Of a stretch of DNA of 64,000 bases, positions 24,654 to 33,059 are shown one piece after another. This DNA is from an uncultured Bacteroidales bacterium (lineage in GTDB: Bacteria; Bacteroidota; Bacteroidia; Bacteroidales; Paludibacteraceae). The notes beneath the pieces are model-generated. The model saw only the letters and a list, made by a program, of their open reading frames with translations, made no database searches and was not told the origin of the DNA. The stretch is from positions 1-64,000 of the forward strand of contig ONBO01000009.1 of NCBI GenBank assembly GCA_900316125.1, read 5' to 3'. A program made the position numbers and the translations under genes. How positions within the stretch are numbered: the stretch's first letter is position 1; every line of letters starts with the position of its first letter.

Positions 24654-25871
24654 TTGAGCAAGGTCTACATAACAGGTGCAGGCGTAGTTTCAGCCATAGG
24701 CTGCGGCAAAGAAGAGACGCTAAAGTCACTGCTTGACGGCAAATCAGGCATAGGGCGCGTGCGCTATCTCAAAACCGAGCATACAGAGCTTCCAGTGGGA
24801 GAGGTGAAGATGAGCAACGAGGAGCTCTGCAAAGCACTGGAACTCAACCCAGAAGAGACCCACTCACGCACAAAACTGCTTGGCATAATAGCTCTAAAAG
24901 AGGCGCTGGAAGAGGCGCACATCTCCCGTCATGCTGAGAGCAGCGAAGCATCTCGCATTCATTGTGAGATCCTTCACTCCGTTCAGGATGACGGAATTAC
25001 CTTTATTTCTGGAACCACCGTAGGCGGCATGGATATCACAGAGCGGAGTTTTATGCAGAGCGGCTACAGCAAAGAGCACCTGTGCGGAGCCACCACAAAT
25101 GCAATAGCAGACTATTTTGGCATATTTGGCCGCACAATAACACCGTCAACCGCCTGCTCGTCAGCACTTAACGCCATAATACTTGGATGCAGCATGATAA
25201 AGGCAGGGATGGCAGACATGGTGGTGGCAGGAGGAACCGAAGCCCTCACAATGTTCCACCTAAACGGCTTTAACTCACTGATGATACTGGACAAAGAGCC
25301 GTGCCGTCCGTTTGACGCCACAAGAGCAGGACTGAATTTAGGAGAGGGAGCCGCATACTTGGTGCTTGAGAGTGCTGAGTCCGTGAAGAGAAGAGGCGTA
25401 AAGCCAATAGGAGCAGTCACAGGTACAGCCAACCGATGTGACGCCTTCCATCAGACCGCAACATCGCCGGAGGGAGAAGGAGCCACACAATCAATGCTTG
25501 CCGCCCTGAAAGAGGCAGGCCTGAGACCAGAAGAGATAGACTATATAAACGCACACGGCACAGCCACACCCAATAATGACCTAACAGAGATAGCGGCGTT
25601 CAGGAGAGTCTTTGGAGAGCAGATACCGCCATTCTCATCAACCAAGGGCCTTACGGGGCACACAACCAGCGCGTCGGGGAGCATAGAGACCGTGATATGC
25701 TTGCTGGCCATGCAAAACGGCTTCATCCCAGCAAGCCACAACTGCCTCACCCCCATGGACCCCGCCGCCGTACCAGTGATGCAAACAGTAAAAAACACCC
25801 ACCTCCACCACGTGATGTGCAATTCATTTGGGTTTGGCGGGAACGACTCCACGATAATAGTTGAGAATTGA
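24654..25871 (+). CDS. Beta-ketoacyl-ACP synthase with in-frame repeat insertion
   Basis: 405 residues starting at a TTG (24654), two bases after the ACP stop; the N-terminus SKVYITGAGVVSAIG is exactly the family start, so TTG is well supported. Cys168 (TACSSALN), His301 (NAHGTATPNND) and His336 (LTGHTTSASG) complete the condensing site. Residues 92-114 are encoded by a CGTCA/TGACG palindromic element (24927-24993). In related enzymes this place is a short loop between helix ALEEA and the strand before SGTTVGG, so the element was accepted in a surface loop without breaking the frame. Role: extension or initiation of the polyene chain. The stop overlaps the next start. Confidence 0.9.
   Translation: MSKVYITGAGVVSAIGCGKEETLKSLLDGKSGIGRVRYLKTEHTELPVGEVKMSNEELCKALELNPEETHSRTKLLGIIALKEALEEAHISRHAESSEASRIHCEILHSVQDDGITFISGTTVGGMDITERSFMQSGYSKEHLCGATTNAIADYFGIFGRTITPSTACSSALNAIILGCSMIKAGMADMVVAGGTEALTMFHLNGFNSLMILDKEPCRPFDATRAGLNLGEGAAYLVLESAESVKRRGVKPIGAVTGTANRCDAFHQTATSPEGEGATQSMLAALKEAGLRPEEIDYINAHGTATPNNDLTEIAAFRRVFGEQIPPFSSTKGLTGHTTSASGSIETVICLLAMQNGFIPASHNCLTPMDPAAVPVMQTVKNTHLHHVMCNSFGFGGNDSTIIVEN
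24927..24993. repeat. CGTCA/TGACG palindromic element inside a ketosynthase gene
   Basis: CGTCATGCTGAG ... GAAGCATCTCG, then GTGAGATCCTTC ... TTCAGGATGACG: a complete inverted-repeat copy of 67 nt, read in frame as residues 92-114 (HAESSEAS ... SVQDDG). Confidence 0.8.
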
Positions 25872-25873
25872 CA
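25860..25873. repeat. Heptamer-type repeat at a coupled stop/start
   Basis: GTTGAGAATTGACA is the reverse orientation of the TCAATTG/TCAACTC heptamers. It holds both the ketosynthase TGA and the TTG start of the next gene. Being short it could be chance, but its position matches the other copies at gene ends. Confidence 0.4.
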
Positions 25874-26461
25874 AAAACAATTTACATAGTATCAAAGGTG
25901 GAAATCACCCCCCATAACCCGCTAACTCAAGAGTGGCTTTCAAGATTCATCAAGCCCTTGGAGGCGCGGAGGATGAGTGTGGGGCTGAGGCGGGCGCTGA
26001 CCACGGCGCTGACAGCGCTGCAGGAGGCAGGGCTGGAACGCCCCGACGCCATAATAGGCGGCACCGCACGGGGGCAGGTGGAAGACACCGAGACCCTGCT
26101 CACCGCACTCTGCACAGAGGGCGAGAGCGCCTCCATGCCCACCCGCTTCATGCAGTCCACCCACAACACCGTGTGCTCCCAGATAGCCATCCGCACCAAG
26201 TGCCACGGCTACAACTGCACCTACGCTCAGGGCGAGCAGTCTCTGGCGTGCGCACTGCTTGACGCCATGCTCCAGCTGAGATCAGGAGCCGCGGAGAGCG
26301 TGCTTGTAACACTGAATGATGAGGGGGAAGATTACACATCGGAAGCTATGGTGTTACAGACAAACCCGACATCGTCGCCCATAGGGATACTGGAAGAGGT
26401 AAAGATAGAGCATATAACCGGCAAGGGCGATGAAGCCCAAATAACCATAAGAAAATGCTAA
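25868..26461 (+). CDS. Ketosynthase-like factor (short, no complete active site)
   Basis: 197 residues. It starts at a TTG that overlaps the previous stop (TTGA). It resembles the N-terminal half of ketosynthases (ketoacyl-synt_2/chain-length-factor type): DAIIGGTARGQVEDT, RFMQSTHNTVCSQIAIRTK and a GEQSLACALLDAM helix. A Cys occurs in NTVCSQ, but the second half with the two His residues is missing. In aryl-polyene systems a short KS-like partner pairs with a full ketosynthase; I infer such a structural or length-determining role. It has high local GC and overlaps the next gene by 7 nt. Confidence 0.75.
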   Translation: MTKTIYIVSKVEITPHNPLTQEWLSRFIKPLEARRMSVGLRRALTTALTALQEAGLERPDAIIGGTARGQVEDTETLLTALCTEGESASMPTRFMQSTHNTVCSQIAIRTKCHGYNCTYAQGEQSLACALLDAMLQLRSGAAESVLVTLNDEGEDYTSEAMVLQTNPTSSPIGILEEVKIEHITGKGDEAQITIRKC

Positions 26462-26808
26462 GACTGATAATACTCATAATACTCCAGAGCATACTGCTCG
26501 TAGGCTCACAGACACTGCTGAAGATAGCCGTAGGCATATTCGGCAAGTTCTCATTCACATGGGCGTTCTTTTCCAAGGCGCTCACCACGTGGCAGTTCTT
26601 CATGAGCGGAGTGTGCGCCCTGTCAGCGTTTCTGATATGGATATACACCCTGCGCCACTATGAGTTCTCAGTAGCCTATCCCCTGCTTGGAATCAGCTAC
26701 ATAATAGGCCTGCTGGCAGCGTGGCTTGTGCTGGGAGAGACCGTCCCGCTTACACGGTGGATAGGCGTGATAATAATAGTTGTTGGAGTCTATTTTGTTG
26801 CAAAATGA
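26455..26808 (+). CDS. Small four-helix transporter (EamA/SMR-like)
   Basis: 117 residues with four hydrophobic segments. The third and fourth (EFSVAYPLLGISYIIGLLAAW, GETVPLTRWIGVIIIVVGV) resemble EamA/SMR half-transporters and ArnE/ArnF-type lipid-carrier flippases. In a cluster that builds a lipid-linked polyene it may move a lipid or polyprenyl intermediate across the inner membrane (inference). It probably acts as a dimer. It overlaps the genes on both sides (7 nt and ATGA), indicating coupled translation. Confidence 0.75.
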   Translation: MLRLIILIILQSILLVGSQTLLKIAVGIFGKFSFTWAFFSKALTTWQFFMSGVCALSAFLIWIYTLRHYEFSVAYPLLGISYIIGLLAAWLVLGETVPLTRWIGVIIIVVGVYFVAK

Positions 26809-27140
26809 ATATATATACACTTACCCCTGACATCGCGGTAGGCAATAATGTAAGTTACAACATAACCCTGAACCCCGATGATGAGATTCTAAAAGCCCAT
26901 TTCCCCGGCCGCCCGATAGTTCCGGGAGCAGTGCTGGTACAGATGGCCGTGGACGCCATTTCAATGCATGAAAAACGCCGCGTCAAGGTGGAGTGCGTAG
27001 CCAAGGTGAAGTTCCTGAAACCAATCACCCCGGAAACGAGCGGACTTAGCATCAATCTACACATTGAAGATGGCAAGTCCACAGCCGTGATATCAAACGC
27101 CGATGCCCGCTTTGCAGTCCTCTTAATCAATTTCAAATAG
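26805..27140 (+). CDS. Hotdog dehydratase subunit (ApeI/FabZ-like) with catalytic His
   Basis: 111 residues from the ATG at 26805, which overlaps the transporter stop; a longer open frame upstream is only read-through of the transporter gene. AHFPGRPIVPG carries His32, the FabZ catalytic His. Fourteen residues later, where FabZ has its Glu, there is Gln46 (VLVQMAVDAI). The upstream hotdog protein (22273) has Glu but no His. Together they could make one composite active site. Role: 3-hydroxyacyl-ACP dehydration in polyene synthesis. The next gene starts directly after its stop. Confidence 0.82.
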   Translation: MNIYTLTPDIAVGNNVSYNITLNPDDEILKAHFPGRPIVPGAVLVQMAVDAISMHEKRRVKVECVAKVKFLKPITPETSGLSINLHIEDGKSTAVISNADARFAVLLINFK

Positions 27141-30100
27141 ATGAAGCCCTGCGTACTCATACCCACCTACAATAACTGCACCACCATAAAGAGCGTTATT
27201 AATGACGCACTGGCGGCAGGCTATAGTGTGGTAGTGGTGAATGACGGCTCCACAGACTCCACCGCAGAGATCTTAGAGGAGTTTGGAAGCCGCATAAACG
27301 TGGTGAGCTACGCAAAGAACAGGGGCAAAGGCTATGCCATAAGGCAGGGGCTCAAGGAGGCCTACAGGCTTGGCTACACCCATGCCGTGACCATGGACTC
27401 AGACGGTCAGCACAAAGTGTGTGACGTGGCAAATCTCATAAAGGAGGCACAGCTCCACCCCGATGCCATCATTGTGGGAGAGAGGGAGTTGAGAGGCGTG
27501 GAACGCACGGCAGGGAGCAGTTTTGCCAACCATTTTGCAAACTTTTGGTTTACAGTCCAGACCCTCAGGCACGGCATAGACACCCAGTCAGGGTTCAGAC
27601 TCTATCCGCTCAGGCGCGTGCATAATATCCCCGTGGTAGGCAACCGCTATGAAGGAGAGCTGGAACTGCTTGTAAAGAGCGCATGGAGGCTTATAGAGAT
27701 ACGTAGCGCCAAGGTGAACGCCTATTATCCGCCCAAGGAGGAGAGAGTGTCGCACTTCCGCCCTGCAAGGGATTTTATGAGGATAAGCGTGCTAAACACA
27801 ATACTCACCCCACTCGCCTTTATCTACGGCTACCCCTCAATGCTTGTACGCAAGATTCTACGCAGCCGTACACTTACCCTGACACTCCTGCTGATACTTA
27901 CAGTCACCATGGGATGGCTGGCAAGCCGTGTGAGCCTCAGCGAGGATATCACAGGATTTCTGCCAGAGAGCGAGAGAGAACAGTATGAGAGCGCCAAACC
28001 ACGCGCCATGATGATGATAAAAGGCGTAACGGATGAGGAGTGCGGAGAGCTTGTAAGTGAGACATCGGGGCTGGAGCACTTTACAGAGAACATCCCCTAC
28101 CTGCTCACCCCAGATGACTATGAGCTGATGGAGGCGCGGCTGCACCCGGACTCCATACGCAAGGCACTCAGACGCAGCAAAGACGTTCTGCTTTCAGGGG
28201 CTGGAGAGTATGCGGAACAGTACATAGCCGCAGACCCCGTATGGCTCTATCTTCCCACCCTTGAGAAGCTGAGGGAGAGAGGCAGAGTAATCACTTTTGA
28301 AGACACCCCTGAGAAGATAAAAGCTATGGAGAGCGCCATAGCGGAGCTAAAGGAGGCATCGCCGCAGGCAGAGGTAATTCTATTCTCACCCTCTGAGGTG
28401 GCCAAGACCAACGCAGACTGCATAAAGCGTGACAGCATCATAGCCCTAACGCTCTCACTCATAATAATTTTCATACTGCTGATATCATTCTACAGAAGCG
28501 TCAAGCCGCTCGTCTACATAGCATTTTCAGTGCTCTTTGGAGGGATGTTCTCACTTGCCGCCATCTACCTGATAAAGGGCACAGTGTCCGCTATAGCCGT
28601 GGGGGCGGGCTCCATAATCTTAGGCATAGCCATTGACTACTCCCTGCACTTTATAACACACCTAAAATTCAACGGCAGCGCACGTGAGACCGTGCGTGAG
28701 GTGGCAAGACCACTCACAATAGGGAGTTTCACCACCATAGCCGCCTTCATAAGCCTGCTCTTTATAAGCGCGGAGTCTATGCGTGACTTTGGACTCTTTG
28801 CCGCACTGGCACTAATAGGCACGCTGATTTTTGTGCTTGTGTTCCTACCCTACTTAGTCTCAGACGGCAAACCAAACTCCGCCACGCCACGCCTTTTCCA
28901 TATCCTGACCTCCCGCACCATTGAGAGCAAAGGCTGGGTGATAATTGTAACAGTGGCGCTAACCGTTATTTTAGGCATATTCTCCTCCGATGTCAAGTTT
29001 GACACCAATATGCAGCACCTCACATACATGACACCAGAGCAGCGTGAGAGCCTTAACGCCATATCGGCGTACAGCATTGATGACGTGCCAGAGCGCACCG
29101 CCGCATGGAACAGCTTCTGGGAAGAGCACGGAGATGAGGTAAACCGCACCGTGAAGGAGGCGGCAGAGGCAGAGGGGCTTGACCCGTCGATGTTCACACC
29201 CTACGGAAAGCTGATTGAGAGCTCCATAGTGGAGCGAGCCATGAGCAACCTGAACCATGACTTTAACTACGTGCTCTGGGTGTGCGCCATAGTGGTGTTC
29301 ACATTCCTGCTGCTCTCAATGCGCAGCGCAGAGGCGGCTGTGATAAGTTTCCTGCCAATGACAGTGAGCTGGCTCTGGATTTTAGGCATTATGGCAATTG
29401 CAGGCATTGAGTTCAACATAGTGAACATAGTGCTCGCCACATTCATATTCGGCTTAGGTGATGACTACGCCATCTTCATGATGGACGGCCTTACGCAGGA
29501 GAACACCTACGGCAGCCGTATGCTGGAGGTTGACAAGAACGCCGTCACGCTCTCAGCTCTCACCCTTTTTGCCGGTGTTGTGACCCTTATAACCGCCACA
29601 CACCCTGCCATGCGCTCACTGGCAAGCGTCACAGCCATAGGTATGGTCTCAGTGGTGATAGTCACATTCATAATGCCGCCCTACGTCTACAGGCTGCTGA
29701 CTGAGAAGGGCGGCCGCCAGAGAGAGCTACCAATAACGTTTAGCAGAATATTTACATCGCTGTACGCAATAATCTACTATGTGATATTTGCGTTCATAAT
29801 ATCTGTGATAAGCTTCTTCATGAGAAAAGAGACATTCCATAAGCTTATGCAGAGGGTGACTCGATACACAATTACCCACATTCCGCACGTGCCGTTCACC
29901 TTGAACAACAAGAGCGGAGAGACATTTGAGAAGCCGGCGGTGATAGTGTGCAACCACCAGTCAATGCTTGACATTTTGGCCATTATGGCGCTGCACCCAA
30001 AGATAATTATCCTCACCAATGAGTGGGTATGGAACAACCCGTTCTGGAGCAGAATTGTTAGAAAATCCAACTTCTTTCCTATTACATTAGGCTATGACGG

Positions 30101-30740
30101 CGTGCTGCCGCACTTGAGGGAGGTGGTGGCGCAGGGCTACTCCGTGATGGTATTCCCTGAGGGCACACGCACCGTAAGCGGAGAGATTGGACGGTTCCAT
30201 CCAGGGGCGTTCCGCCTTTCAAAAGACCTTGGGCTTGACATTCTGCCGCTTATGATTCACGGATTCTGGCACGTGCTGCCCAAGACTGCGCCCCTTATAC
30301 GCAGAGGCTCGCTCTATATGGAGATATGCGAGCGTATAAACATAGAGAATATGTCTCAAGAGGATGACCCTTCATGCCTTAGAATAGCAAAACAGTTCCG
30401 CAACCTATACCGCACCAAATATGACAATCTGCGCCGTGAGCGTGAGACTGTGGAGTACTTCATTCCATACCTGCGTAATAAATATGCGCTCAAGTGCCGT
30501 GAGGTGCGTGAGGCAGCCTACTGTGATTTGCGTGACACGGAAGCGCTTAAAAAACTTTGCCTTACAGAGCCTGAAGGCGGCGCGGCATACATTGATGACG
30601 GTGGCGTGGGCGTTAAGGGTTGGATCTACGCTCTCACACACCCACAGGTGGAGGTTTACGCCCGCATCGGGGAGGAAAATAACCTTAAAGCCGCCCTTAA
30701 TACAGCCTGCATACCTCAAAATCTGCATTTTATTTCTTAA
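27141..30740 (+). CDS. GT2-MMPL exporter-PlsC acyltransferase fusion
   Basis: 1199 residues. Residues 1 to about 235 are a family 2 glycosyltransferase (IPTYNN, VVNDGSTDS, and MDSDGQH as the DxD-type site). From about 243 to 880 there are about 12 membrane helices in RND/MMPL layout, with a large soluble loop after helix 1 and another after helix 7, and GIAIDYSLHF and GLGDDYAIFM as the paired core motifs. Residues 900-1090 are a PlsC-type acyltransferase (NHQSMLD near 937, FPEGTR near 1004). The last 100 residues look like a degenerate methyltransferase-like Rossmann fold (IDDGGVGVKGWIYALTHPQVEVY) without a clear SAM motif. Such activities are separate or two-domain proteins in known aryl-polyene loci. 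Role inferred: lipid headgroup transfer, acylation and export of the pigment. Confidence 0.88.
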   Translation: MKPCVLIPTYNNCTTIKSVINDALAAGYSVVVVNDGSTDSTAEILEEFGSRINVVSYAKNRGKGYAIRQGLKEAYRLGYTHAVTMDSDGQHKVCDVANLIKEAQLHPDAIIVGERELRGVERTAGSSFANHFANFWFTVQTLRHGIDTQSGFRLYPLRRVHNIPVVGNRYEGELELLVKSAWRLIEIRSAKVNAYYPPKEERVSHFRPARDFMRISVLNTILTPLAFIYGYPSMLVRKILRSRTLTLTLLLILTVTMGWLASRVSLSEDITGFLPESEREQYESAKPRAMMMIKGVTDEECGELVSETSGLEHFTENIPYLLTPDDYELMEARLHPDSIRKALRRSKDVLLSGAGEYAEQYIAADPVWLYLPTLEKLRERGRVITFEDTPEKIKAMESAIAELKEASPQAEVILFSPSEVAKTNADCIKRDSIIALTLSLIIIFILLISFYRSVKPLVYIAFSVLFGGMFSLAAIYLIKGTVSAIAVGAGSIILGIAIDYSLHFITHLKFNGSARETVREVARPLTIGSFTTIAAFISLLFISAESMRDFGLFAALALIGTLIFVLVFLPYLVSDGKPNSATPRLFHILTSRTIESKGWVIIVTVALTVILGIFSSDVKFDTNMQHLTYMTPEQRESLNAISAYSIDDVPERTAAWNSFWEEHGDEVNRTVKEAAEAEGLDPSMFTPYGKLIESSIVERAMSNLNHDFNYVLWVCAIVVFTFLLLSMRSAEAAVISFLPMTVSWLWILGIMAIAGIEFNIVNIVLATFIFGLGDDYAIFMMDGLTQENTYGSRMLEVDKNAVTLSALTLFAGVVTLITATHPAMRSLASVTAIGMVSVVIVTFIMPPYVYRLLTEKGGRQRELPITFSRIFTSLYAIIYYVIFAFIISVISFFMRKETFHKLMQRVTRYTITHIPHVPFTLNNKSGETFEKPAVIVCNHQSMLDILAIMALHPKIIILTNEWVWNNPFWSRIVRKSNFFPITLGYDGVLPHLREVVAQGYSVMVFPEGTRTVSGEIGRFHPGAFRLSKDLGLDILPLMIHGFWHVLPKTAPLIRRGSLYMEICERINIENMSQEDDPSCLRIAKQFRNLYRTKYDNLRRERETVEYFIPYLRNKYALKCREVREAAYCDLRDTEALKKLCLTEPEGGAAYIDDGGVGVKGWIYALTHPQVEVYARIGEENNLKAALNTACIPQNLHFIS

Positions 30741-30746
30741 ATTTGC
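30738..30746 (+). promoter_or_regulatory. Internal promoter box before the ligase gene
   Basis: TAAATTTGC matches TAnnTTTGC. It uses the stop codon of the preceding gene and lies 21 nt before the ligase ATG, suggesting separate control of the ligase. Confidence 0.5.
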
Positions 30747-30766
30747 AGCCCTAAGCTTTAACAACC

Positions 30767-32071
30767 ATGTATAACCCCGATATTGAGTTTGCGTCAACGG
30801 CTGAGATTAAGGCGTATCAGGAGGTGCGTCTGAGAGAGCATCTTGCATACCTTAAGGCAAACTCACCCTTCTACCAGAGGCTTTTCAGAGATAATAACAT
30901 CGATATCGCCGATGTAAAGACTCTTGAGGACCTGCAGCGCATACCCTTCACAGACAAGAGGGACCTGCAGATACACGGCAGTGAGTTTATATGTGTGCCG
31001 CCAGAGAAGATTGTGGACTACATTACCACATCAGGCACATTAGGAGACCCTGTCACATTTGTATGCACAGAGGGCGACCTGCAGCGTCTTGCCTACAATG
31101 AGGAGCTCTCATTCCGCTGCGCAGGGGTTACAGAGAAGAGCAAAGTGCAGCTTATGACCACCCTTGACAAGCGTTTCATGGCAGGCCTGGCCTACTTCCT
31201 CGGCCTTAGAAAGATAGGCGCGGGAGTGATACGTGTGGGCAACGGCATACCAGAGCTGCAATGGGACACCATACGCCGTATAAAGCCAGACACGCTGATG
31301 TGCGTGCCGTCATTCATTCTACGCCTTATACAGTACGCTGAGACGCACAATATAGACTATTGCAGTTCAGGAGTAAAGCGCATCATAGGCATAGGAGAGA
31401 GCCTGCGCAATCAGGATTTCAGCCTTAGCTCCCTTGGACGCAAGATAAAGGAGAAGTGGGACGTGGAACTCTACGCCACATACTCATCCACTGAGATGAG
31501 CGCCACATTCCCTGAGTGCCAGTACCAGTGCGGAGGGCACCTGCACCCTGAGCTCCTTATAGTGGAGATTATAGGCGAGGACGGCCGTCCAGTGCCAGAG
31601 GGCGGCGTGGGAGAGGTGGTTGTTACCACCATAGGCGTGGAGGGCATGCCACTTCTGCGCTTCAAGACCGGCGACATGGCCAGTATGCACTATGAGAAGT
31701 GCGCCTGCGGCCGTAATACGCCACGCATCTCCCCAATAGTGGGAAGAAAGAACCATTTGATAAAACTGAAGGGCACCACACTCTACCCGCCTGCAATAAC
31801 TGACGTGCTCAGCAGCGTGGACTATGTGGCGGGCTACTATATAACCGTTGACACCAACGATACTGAGACTGACAACGTGACTGTGACCGTGGGGCTTAAA
31901 TATGAGCCGCCGTTTGACCCTGTGAAGGACCTTAAGGACCACTTCAGAGCCAAGCTGCGTGTGGCGCCGGAGATAGTGACAGACAGCGTTGAAAACGTGT
32001 CAAAAGTCAACTTTCCGCCCATGACTCGCAAACCTGTCACATTTTTTGACAATAGAAAGCAACTTTTTTAG
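30767..32071 (+). CDS. PaaK-like AMP-forming acyl ligase
   Basis: 434 residues, phenylacetate-CoA ligase type. The phosphate loop TTSGTLGDPV is near residues 85-94, the adenylate motif YSSTEMSATFPEC is in the middle, and a C-terminal lid domain follows with GRKNHLIKLKGTTLYPPAI. A Cys cluster (CACGRN and upstream Cys residues) resembles the metal-binding site of PaaK-like enzymes. With the ammonia-lyase in the same cluster, the likely substrate is 4-coumarate or another hydroxycinnamate, activated to CoA or loaded on the ACP as starter unit (inference). It has its own promoter box and lies directly before the outer-membrane protein gene. Confidence 0.85.
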   Translation: MYNPDIEFASTAEIKAYQEVRLREHLAYLKANSPFYQRLFRDNNIDIADVKTLEDLQRIPFTDKRDLQIHGSEFICVPPEKIVDYITTSGTLGDPVTFVCTEGDLQRLAYNEELSFRCAGVTEKSKVQLMTTLDKRFMAGLAYFLGLRKIGAGVIRVGNGIPELQWDTIRRIKPDTLMCVPSFILRLIQYAETHNIDYCSSGVKRIIGIGESLRNQDFSLSSLGRKIKEKWDVELYATYSSTEMSATFPECQYQCGGHLHPELLIVEIIGEDGRPVPEGGVGEVVVTTIGVEGMPLLRFKTGDMASMHYEKCACGRNTPRISPIVGRKNHLIKLKGTTLYPPAITDVLSSVDYVAGYYITVDTNDTETDNVTVTVGLKYEPPFDPVKDLKDHFRAKLRVAPEIVTDSVENVSKVNFPPMTRKPVTFFDNRKQLF

Positions 32072-32080
32072 TATCTTTGC
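32045..32080 (+). promoter_or_regulatory. Promoter of the outer-membrane barrel gene
   Basis: TTTG (32045-32048), a 23-nt spacer and TATCTTTGC (32072-32080). It overlaps the end of the ligase gene and places the start of transcription just before the ATG at 32098. Confidence 0.55.
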
Positions 32081-32097
32081 AGTTCAACCTGTTTTTT

Positions 32098-33018
32098 ATG
32101 AAAAAGATTATACTATCACTACTGTCTATTATCACAGCCGTGGCAGCGTATGCCGGGCAGTTTAACATAGGCCTGGAGGCAGGCTATGACTTTGCACATC
32201 TGCGTTCATACTTCATAACCACAGAGCAGAACGCATCAAAAAAAGAGGCCACAACCACAAGCGTGTCTCACGTAATATATCAGCACAGCGATGTTATTGA
32301 CACATACGATGAGGTGGAGATTAACGGACGCAAGCAGAAGCAGGACAAGAACACAACCCCTACGGGGCGTCTGCCGCAGATGCACGGCTTCCACGTAGGT
32401 CCTACTTTTGACTACCGTTTCAACGGTGTGCCATCACTTGGCCTGAGATTTGGGGCGCAATTTGTGTTCCTTGCCACTGGCGGCCTTATCTTTGACACCA
32501 AGAAGGAGCGTGATGAGCAGGCTGAGATTAACAAACAGTTTGAGAGCGTGAGCTACGTGACCCAGCAATACAAACTTCAGCTGCCGCTGCGCCTCTCATA
32601 CACATTCCACCTGAAGAAGGATATGGAGCTGTGGCTTATGACAGGCCCCAAGTTCAACATAGGCATAGCCATGGTTACAGATCATAACACATACTCAGCT
32701 GCCAAGGATATTGACCTCCGCGTACACACAGACTACTACTCAGGCAAATGCACCATCACAGACCACGGCGTAAAGGTTAACACCTACGATATAGAGTGGG
32801 AGGACAAATACATACCATTTGATGCGTCATGGGGCTTTGGCATTGGCTACTCCTACAAGAACTTTGGCATCTGCGCCGTATATGACATAGGCATCTCAGA
32901 CATGGGCGGCTACCAGAAGTACTCCAACAATGACCTCAAGCTTGACTACAAAGCCCTCACCTACATCAACCAGCTGCAGGTAGTGCTCAGCTACACCTTC
33001 ACGGCTAAGAAGAAGTGA
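32098..33018 (+). CDS. Outer-membrane beta-barrel protein
   Basis: 306 residues from the ATG at 32098; an upstream TTG at 32077 lies inside the promoter box. The signal peptide ends AYAG. The rest is alternating beta strands typical of a Bacteroidota porin-like barrel (FNIGLEAGYDFAHL, FHVGPTFDYRF, LGLRFGAQFVF, LQVVLSYTFTAKKK) with long charged loops. It ends the pigment locus and has its own promoter. A role in placing pigment or lipid in the outer membrane is possible but not shown. A hairpin follows. Confidence 0.8.
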   Translation: MKKIILSLLSIITAVAAYAGQFNIGLEAGYDFAHLRSYFITTEQNASKKEATTTSVSHVIYQHSDVIDTYDEVEINGRKQKQDKNTTPTGRLPQMHGFHVGPTFDYRFNGVPSLGLRFGAQFVFLATGGLIFDTKKERDEQAEINKQFESVSYVTQQYKLQLPLRLSYTFHLKKDMELWLMTGPKFNIGIAMVTDHNTYSAAKDIDLRVHTDYYSGKCTITDHGVKVNTYDIEWEDKYIPFDASWGFGIGYSYKNFGICAVYDIGISDMGGYQKYSNNDLKLDYKALTYINQLQVVLSYTFTAKKK

Positions 33019-33029
33019 TAAATAAAATC

Positions 33030-33056
33030 ATGCTGAGTGGCGGAGTCACTCAGCAT
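33030..33056. terminator. Hairpin from a short CGTCA-family repeat
   Basis: ATGCTGAGTG and CACTCAGCAT form a perfect 10-bp stem. The motif TCATGCTGAG ties it to the CGTCA-type repeat family. It lies between convergent genes and probably ends both transcripts. Confidence 0.65.
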
Positions 33057-33059
33057 CTG

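Noticed and set aside
26721-26804. N-terminal extension of the second dehydratase
   Set aside because: It reads the transporter gene in another frame; the ATG at 26805 gives the normal hotdog start.
20484-32071. Classical flexirubin cluster
   Set aside because: No dialkylresorcinol genes (DarA/DarB type) are present in the window, so only the aryl-polyene half is supported.
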